Assembly: GCA_036703985.1 (NCBI GenBank)
Contig: DATNQN010000056.1
Location: 1 to 64,000, forward strand
Origin: Leptolyngbyaceae cyanobacterium
GTDB taxonomy: Bacteria > Cyanobacteriota > Cyanobacteriia > Cyanobacteriales > Aerosakkonemataceae
Reading direction: 5' to 3'
Length of the DNA: 64,000 bases
In this document: in pieces, positions 58,944 to 64,000 of the stretch
How the letters are laid out: every line of letters starts with the position of its first letter
Numbering within the stretch: position 1 is the stretch's first letter
The notes under the pieces: generated by a model
Databases searched by the model: none
The model's input: only the letters and a program-made list of their open reading frames with translations
What the model was told of the DNA's origin: nothing
Made by a program: the position numbers and the translations under genes

Positions 58944-60644
58944 ATGTTTAAAATTTTTTCCTATGGATTATCAGCAGCGTTGATGGGTGCAGCAATTGTG
59001 GTGGTGCAACCGCAAATTACCGTACCGCAAACTTTGGACGAACAAGCGATCGCATCTCTGGCTAGAGAAGCAACTGTCTTCATTAACGGTCAAAATCCCG
59101 GTTCTGGGGTAATTATTTCCCGAAAAGGCAATACTTACTACGTGCTTACTGCACAGCACGTTGTTAACAGCCCAGATGAATATGAAATCGTCACCTCCGA
59201 TGGCACTAAACATTCACTGGACTACAGCACCGTCAAAAAATTGCCTGGAGTAGACTTAGCGCTGGTGCAGTTTACCAGTGACAAACACCGTCGAATTGCG
59301 CCACTGGGAGATTCTGATGTGGCAAATGAAGGAAAAACAGTTTATATTTCCGGTTGGCCCCATCCCGGACGCGCGATCGCTCAACGTATATTTCAGCTTA
59401 CATCGGGGAAGATATCTGGACGACCGTTAGAGCCGTTAGACAAAGGTTATGGCTTAGTTTATACCAATACTACCCGTGTCGGGATGAGTGGAGGCCCAGT
59501 GTGGGATGCTCAAGGACGGGTAATCGGTATTCACGGACAAGCAGAGGGGGAACAAATTGTTAATCAAGACGGAAATACAATTTCTGTTAAAGATGGATTT
59601 AATCTGGGTGTTCCTATTAATAGCTTTTTGAAACTCGCCTCCCAAAATGGCATCAATTTACTGTATTTACGAGATAACTTTTCTCTAGCCAACACTCTTT
59701 CGACTGACAAACGTTGCTCGGAAAAAGTAGCTGGTAATGTCACCTTTAGTCCCGATAATCAGGTGATGGCTATCCCTCTTCAAAGTGGCGAAATAAGTTT
59801 GTGCGCTCGAACTACCGGTAAAGAACTGCGAACTATAAAAGCGCATTCTCTGGTTCGTGGTATTCGCTCTCTCTTGTTCAGCCCGGATGGTAAAAGTTTA
59901 GTAAGTATCGGTGAGGAAGAGGGAAACAGAAGCATCGCTAACATCAAAATTTGGAATGTCAACACCGGAGAATTACTGCATACCTTTACCATCAATAATC
60001 AAGTTTCTACCTACTTGCCTACGTTTAGCCCGGATGGTAAGACATTGGCTACTGGACATGACAAAATAATCAGAATTTGGAACCTCAATACTGCCAAATT
60101 GTTGCACGAGCTTGATAATGATGAGGGCGTTTGGGGGATGACCATTAGCCCAGATAGTCAGATTCTCGCCAGTGGAAATTTGGGCGGAACTATCAAAATT
60201 TGGAATTTAGGTACAGGCAAATTGCTGCGTACCATTAAAGGACATTCAACGCCCGTTATTGAACTGAATTTCAGCCCGTTTGGGCAAATTCTCGCCAGTG
60301 GTAGTGCAAGTTCTAAACAAATTTATAATCTCCAAAATTCTCCTAGAGGCAATGTTGACGACGCTAGTATCAAGATTTGGAACTGGCAAACTGGTGAGTT
60401 GCTTCATACTTTGAAAGAAAATTCTGCAAGTATTGGTTCCCTTGCCATTGAACCAAATGGACAAATTCTTGCCAGTAGCAGTAATAACGAAATCGAAATT
60501 TGGAGTTTAGACACGGGGCAACTACTGCGGACTCTGGATGCTGGTAAACCTGTAGAGGTAGCATTCAGTGCTGATGGTCAAATGCTTTTCAGTCACAATT
60601 TTGTGGTTGACGAGACACAAATTTGGCAATTGTCAAAGCCTTAA
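58944..60644 (+). CDS. Exported trypsin-like protease with WD40-like propeller
   Basis: 566 residues. N-terminal leader FSYGLSAALMGAAIVVVQPQ (about 5-24), an exported or membrane-anchored start. About 35-230: a trypsin-like (S1) domain with INGQNPGSGVIISRKGNTYY, the His in LTAQHVV (H72), Asp in PGVDLALVQ (D104) and the Ser in GMSGGPVWD (S182), giving a complete triad. About 255-560: WD40-like blades such as FSPDGKTLATGHDKIIRIWN, ISPDSQILASGNLGGTIKIW and IEPNGQILASSSNNEIEIWS. Likely periplasmic or extracellular; target unknown. ATG at 58944. First of three tandem genes with nearly the same leader. Confidence 0.88.
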   Translation: MFKIFSYGLSAALMGAAIVVVQPQITVPQTLDEQAIASLAREATVFINGQNPGSGVIISRKGNTYYVLTAQHVVNSPDEYEIVTSDGTKHSLDYSTVKKLPGVDLALVQFTSDKHRRIAPLGDSDVANEGKTVYISGWPHPGRAIAQRIFQLTSGKISGRPLEPLDKGYGLVYTNTTRVGMSGGPVWDAQGRVIGIHGQAEGEQIVNQDGNTISVKDGFNLGVPINSFLKLASQNGINLLYLRDNFSLANTLSTDKRCSEKVAGNVTFSPDNQVMAIPLQSGEISLCARTTGKELRTIKAHSLVRGIRSLLFSPDGKSLVSIGEEEGNRSIANIKIWNVNTGELLHTFTINNQVSTYLPTFSPDGKTLATGHDKIIRIWNLNTAKLLHELDNDEGVWGMTISPDSQILASGNLGGTIKIWNLGTGKLLRTIKGHSTPVIELNFSPFGQILASGSASSKQIYNLQNSPRGNVDDASIKIWNWQTGELLHTLKENSASIGSLAIEPNGQILASSSNNEIEIWSLDTGQLLRTLDAGKPVEVAFSADGQMLFSHNFVVDETQIWQLSKP

Positions 60645-60674
60645 CTTTCTTGTAGTGGTGAGGGTGTAAGAAAG

Positions 60675-62399
60675 ATGTCGCAAAATTTTTTCTATGGATT
60701 ATCGGCAGCATTAATAGGTGCAGCAATTGTGGTGATGCAACCGCAAATTGTGTCAACGCAACTCAATGAGGAAGCGATCGCTGCGATCGCCAAAAAGGTT
60801 ACAGTCGTCATCAACGGTCAAAATCCCGGTTCTGGTGTATTGATTGCCAAAGAAGGTAATACTTACTACGTCCTGACTGCCAAGCACGTCGTAGCTACTC
60901 CAGATGAATATGAAATCGTTACCTCGGATGCACAGAAACATAACCTAAACTACAGTACGGTTAAAAAACTTCCCAATGTAGATTTAGCTGTGGTGCAGTT
61001 TACGAGTAATAAAAATTACCAAACTGCCCAGTTAGGCAATGCGGAAATCATTCAGGAAGGCTCAACTATTTATATTGCAGGTTGGCCTCACCCCGGACAA
61101 GCGATTACTCAACGCATCTTTCAAATCACTACGGGCAAAATTTCCGGGCGTCCTCTGGATACGTTAGAGGAGGGCTACGCGCTGGTTTACACTAACACCA
61201 CTGCTTCCGGTATGAGCGGAGGGCCGATATTTAATGAGCGAGGTGATGTAATTGGCATTCACGGGCGGGCAGAAGGACAACCAATTTACAATGCCGATAC
61301 GGGAAATACAGTGGCGGTTAAGTCTGGATTTAACTTAGGAATTCCCATCAGTACTTTTTTTAATCTCGGCTCAAATTCAGGCATTGCTTGGCGACACTTT
61401 CGCGGCCACTTCTTACTTCAAAATTTTTTCCAGACGCAAACAGAAAGTATGTTGAGATCTCTTACCTTCAGACCGGATGGGAAAACTATCATCGGGTTGA
61501 ATATGAATTTTTTGAATGCGGTCGATATAGAATCCATCTTTGAGATTTGGAATATAGGTAATGGCAAACTAGAGCGTTCTATTAAACTTGAGGGATTAAA
61601 ATGGTCGGGTACTTCTCCCATCATTATCGGCTCAGATGGTCAAACCTTAGCCCACGGGCGCAATCGTGAAAACAAAATCGAAATTTGGAATCTAGGTAAT
61701 GGCAAACTAGAGCATACCTTTGATCTTGGTTTAAATAGCAGGGATATAGAGAACTTGGCAATCAGCCCGAATGGACAAACTTTGGTTAGCTTACAGGTAT
61801 ACATCGAATCACCTGAAGGTCTCAAAATTTGGAATCTGAAGACTGGCAAACTACTGCATACCATCGATCATCGCTACTGTGAAGGGTTTTATTTACTCTC
61901 CTTTTCTGGAGATGGAAAAACGCTTGCCTCTGTCAATGGTGGTACTAGCATTAAAATTTGGGATGTTCCTACTGGCAAACTAAAACGTACTCTGGAAACT
62001 TCTAGTAGCGGAGTTAGTTGCTCTGATGAAAGGGTTCATCCTTCTGCCCTTAATTCGATCGCAATTAGTCCAGATGGAAATACCTTAGTTAGCGGCAGTA
62101 AAGATGGCATCCTTCAATTTTGGGATCTCGGTACGGGCAAACTCAGAAGTAATCTACAACTACAAAATCTCGGTCAAGTGAATAACTTAGCAATTAGCCC
62201 AGATAGCCAACTTCTTGCTACCATTCATCAAAACTTTCGGATTCTAATTTGGGATGTTAAGTCAGGGAAATTCTTGACTGAACTATCAGGATACCCCGAT
62301 AAGTTTTTCAGCGTTCACTTTAGTCCGGATGGAAAAACTCTATTGAGTCGAAGTCAAGATGGCATCCTCAGAGTTTGGCAGTCACCACCACCTTGGTAA
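60675..62399 (+). CDS. Exported trypsin-like protease with WD40-like propeller, paralogue 2
   Basis: 574 residues, clearly a paralogue of the gene 30 bases upstream. Leader FFYGLSAALIGAAIVVMQPQ (5-24). Trypsin-like triad: H71 (LTAKHVV), D103 (PNVDLAVVQ), S181 (GMSGGPIFN). The protease halves are much more alike than the propellers, whose blades here read ISPNGQTLVSLQVYIESPEG, ISPDGNTLVSGSKDGILQFW and FSPDGKTLLSRSQDGILRVW. So the protease domain is under stronger constraint or was homogenised. ATG at 60675. Probably one transcript with its neighbours. Confidence 0.88.
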   Translation: MSQNFFYGLSAALIGAAIVVMQPQIVSTQLNEEAIAAIAKKVTVVINGQNPGSGVLIAKEGNTYYVLTAKHVVATPDEYEIVTSDAQKHNLNYSTVKKLPNVDLAVVQFTSNKNYQTAQLGNAEIIQEGSTIYIAGWPHPGQAITQRIFQITTGKISGRPLDTLEEGYALVYTNTTASGMSGGPIFNERGDVIGIHGRAEGQPIYNADTGNTVAVKSGFNLGIPISTFFNLGSNSGIAWRHFRGHFLLQNFFQTQTESMLRSLTFRPDGKTIIGLNMNFLNAVDIESIFEIWNIGNGKLERSIKLEGLKWSGTSPIIIGSDGQTLAHGRNRENKIEIWNLGNGKLEHTFDLGLNSRDIENLAISPNGQTLVSLQVYIESPEGLKIWNLKTGKLLHTIDHRYCEGFYLLSFSGDGKTLASVNGGTSIKIWDVPTGKLKRTLETSSSGVSCSDERVHPSALNSIAISPDGNTLVSGSKDGILQFWDLGTGKLRSNLQLQNLGQVNNLAISPDSQLLATIHQNFRILIWDVKSGKFLTELSGYPDKFFSVHFSPDGKTLLSRSQDGILRVWQSPPPW

Positions 62400-62436
62400 A
62401 ATAGCAAGTTAATTTTTCAAAATAACCTAATTTAAG

Positions 62437-64000
62437 ATGTCGCAGAATTTTTTCTATGGATTATCGGCAACGTTGATGGGTGCAGCGATTGTGGTGGTGC
62501 AACCGCAAATTGCCGTGCCGCAAACTTTAGATGAACAAGCGAGTACTGCAAAACAAGCAGACCAACTCTTTGAAAAAGGCATTAACCAATTCAATTCTGG
62601 CGAATTCCAAGCCGCACTCGCAACTTATCAAAGAGTCCTAGAAATTCGCCAAACTATAAACGATAAAGTAGGCGTTGCCGCAACTTTGGATAACATTGGT
62701 GAAGTTTATACGAGTTTGAGTAACTATGACAAAGCTTTGGAAAATTTACAGCAAGCTTTCGATATTCGCCAGCAATTAAATGACCAGGCTGGAATTGGTG
62801 AAACTCTCAATAATCAGAGTTATGTTTATCGTTTATTAGGTGATTATCCAAAAGCTTTGGCATTACCTCAACAAGCGTTACGAATTGCTAAACAAATTAG
62901 TAATCGTGCTATTGAAGGAGAATCGTTACACAATATTGCTGCTGTTTATGCTGCTCAAGGCGATTATCAAAAAGCATTAGAATTATATGAACAAGCTTTA
63001 TTAATTCGTCAGGAAGTTGGAAATAAGCGAGATGAAGGGCGCACGCTGAATAATATCGGTGGTGTTTATTACAGTTTGGGTGAATACGAACAAGCATTAA
63101 AATATTATCAGCAATCTTTAGCAATTCGTAGAACTCTTAATGATAAAGCTGGTGTTGGACGATTACTTAGCAATATTGGATTAGTATATCGTCAGTTAGG
63201 CCAGTATTCTAAGGCGTTAGAATTTTATCAAGAATCTTTGGTAATTCTTAAACAAATTGAAGATAAAGCTAGTGTTGCTAGCACTGTCAACGGTATCGGT
63301 GTTATTTATGAATCACTGGGTCAATACGAACAAGCACTAGAAGCTTATGAACAATCTTTATCAATTGCTAAAGAAATTGGGAATAAGCCAAATATAGTTA
63401 ACAGTATCGATAATATCGGTGGTATTTATTACGGGTTGGGAAGATATCCACAGGCGTTAAAATCTTATCAGGAAGCTTTGTCAATTCGTCAAGAATTGAA
63501 CGAGCGGAGTGGTGTGGCAAATTCATTTAATAATATTGGAGGTGTTTATTACAATTTGGGTCAATATCTCCAAGCTTTAGAGTTTTTACAGCAAGCATTG
63601 GCAATTCGTAAAGAAGTAGGAGATAAGGCTGGGGAAAGCCTTACTCTTGATGCTATTGGGGTTGTTTACGAAGGTTTGAAACAGCATAGTTTAGCGCTGG
63701 AATACTACAAAAAAGGATTAGCGATCGCAAAACAAATTAATGATAAATCTGCTGAGGCTAAAATATTATATCATATTGGTGGCATCTATATAAATTTGGG
63801 TGATTTAGTTGAATCAGAAAATATTTTAAAACAAGCATTAGCGATACATAAAGAATTAGGAGATCGAGCGGGAGAAGCTCAAACTCTTAATAGTATAGCC
63901 GCCCTTTATTATGGGTTGGATAAATACTCGGAAGCACAGGAACTTTTACAACAATCCTTGGCAATTTGGCGACAAGTGGGCGATCGGGCTGGGGAAGCGA
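62437..64000 (+). CDS. Exported TPR-repeat protein, cut by the window end
   Basis: An open frame of at least 521 codons with no stop before 64000. The leader is FFYGLSATLMGAAIVVVQPQ followed by IAVPQTLDEQA, nearly the leader of the two upstream proteases, but no protease follows. Instead from about residue 40 there are about twelve 40-residue TPR units (TPR_12 type) of the form NNIGGVYYSLGEYEQALKYY QQSLAIRRTLNDKAG (written in two parts). In cyanobacteria such arrays often end in a CHAT caspase-like domain, which would lie beyond the window; that is established for the family but not seen here. ATG at 62437, 37 bases after the preceding stop. Confidence 0.85.
   Translation, partial: MSQNFFYGLSATLMGAAIVVVQPQIAVPQTLDEQASTAKQADQLFEKGINQFNSGEFQAALATYQRVLEIRQTINDKVGVAATLDNIGEVYTSLSNYDKALENLQQAFDIRQQLNDQAGIGETLNNQSYVYRLLGDYPKALALPQQALRIAKQISNRAIEGESLHNIAAVYAAQGDYQKALELYEQALLIRQEVGNKRDEGRTLNNIGGVYYSLGEYEQALKYYQQSLAIRRTLNDKAGVGRLLSNIGLVYRQLGQYSKALEFYQESLVILKQIEDKASVASTVNGIGVIYESLGQYEQALEAYEQSLSIAKEIGNKPNIVNSIDNIGGIYYGLGRYPQALKSYQEALSIRQELNERSGVANSFNNIGGVYYNLGQYLQALEFLQQALAIRKEVGDKAGESLTLDAIGVVYEGLKQHSLALEYYKKGLAIAKQINDKSAEAKILYHIGGIYINLGDLVESENILKQALAIHKELGDRAGEAQTLNSIAALYYGLDKYSEAQELLQQSLAIWRQVGDRAGEA

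Overview
The window is chromosomal DNA of a cyanobacterium, most likely a large-genome filamentous one. Evidence seen directly: very frequent HIP1 octamers (GCGATCGC) on both strands, short-period intergenic repeats of the kind common in filamentous cyanobacteria, and gene families typical of the phylum (COP23, DUF3124, pentapeptide-repeat kinases, TPR proteins, Uma2/DUF820 nucleases, PEP-CTERM proteins, LtrA, vMAP/NB-ARC). I cannot name the genus. No rRNA, tRNA, CRISPR array, phage or intact transposase was seen.

Layout. 0-10.9 kb: a small membrane protein with cobK (cobalamin pathway), a Uma2 nuclease, an SDR, a gamma-glutamyltranspeptidase-family protein, a four-gene stress/repair cassette ending in the UV-damage endonuclease uvsE, a second Uma2, an ADP-ribosylglycohydrolase, a sigma-70-family factor and a secreted PEP-CTERM NHL-type protein. 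11-28 kb: YciI, pheT, a Ser/Thr kinase with pentapeptide repeats, a GT4 glycosyltransferase, an RDD/pentapeptide membrane protein, a second SDR, murG (peptidoglycan), LtrA and a CHASE/PAS histidine kinase. 28.3-31.2 kb: a frameshifted Uma2 and an EF-G paralogue.

31.3-38.0 kb is an accessory island with no housekeeping gene. It holds an orphan antitoxin, a DUF6888/DUF6887-like pair whose first gene is broken by a 5-bp duplication, an overlapping RelE-type toxin/antitoxin pair, a hybrid decayed toxin gene, an uncharacterised three-gene group (Gly/Ala-rich membrane protein, zinc finger, YaaW-like protein), a vMAP-NB-ARC STAND ATPase, a Panacea antitoxin overlapping an unrecognised partner, and relics of a second STAND gene. 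Housekeeping-type genes resume at aqpZ.

38-49 kb: aquaporin, TPR protein, NhaP-type antiporter, DUF3124 lipoprotein, a TPR-glycosyltransferase-FkbM fusion, a secreted pentapeptide/DUF4214 protein, a Cys-based phosphatase and an aldo/keto reductase. 49-51.3 kb: a second defence-like group, in which a 5-methylcytosine DNA methyltransferase is followed directly by DUF433 and DUF5615 genes, behind a perfect palindrome. 51.4-58.1 kb: small conserved protein, prohibitin, a second EF-G-like GTPase, a carboxy-terminal processing protease and ispG (MEP isoprenoid pathway). 58.2-64 kb: a COP23 protein, then three consecutive exported proteins sharing one N-terminal leader but carrying different bodies: trypsin-WD40 twice, then a long TPR array cut by the window end.

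The best candidates for undescribed biology are the 31-38 kb island (especially the Panacea partner and the YaaW-like three-gene group), the methyltransferase-DUF433-DUF5615 unit, and the shared-leader gene series at the right end. Family assignments come from recognising sequence motifs by eye; no database search was possible.
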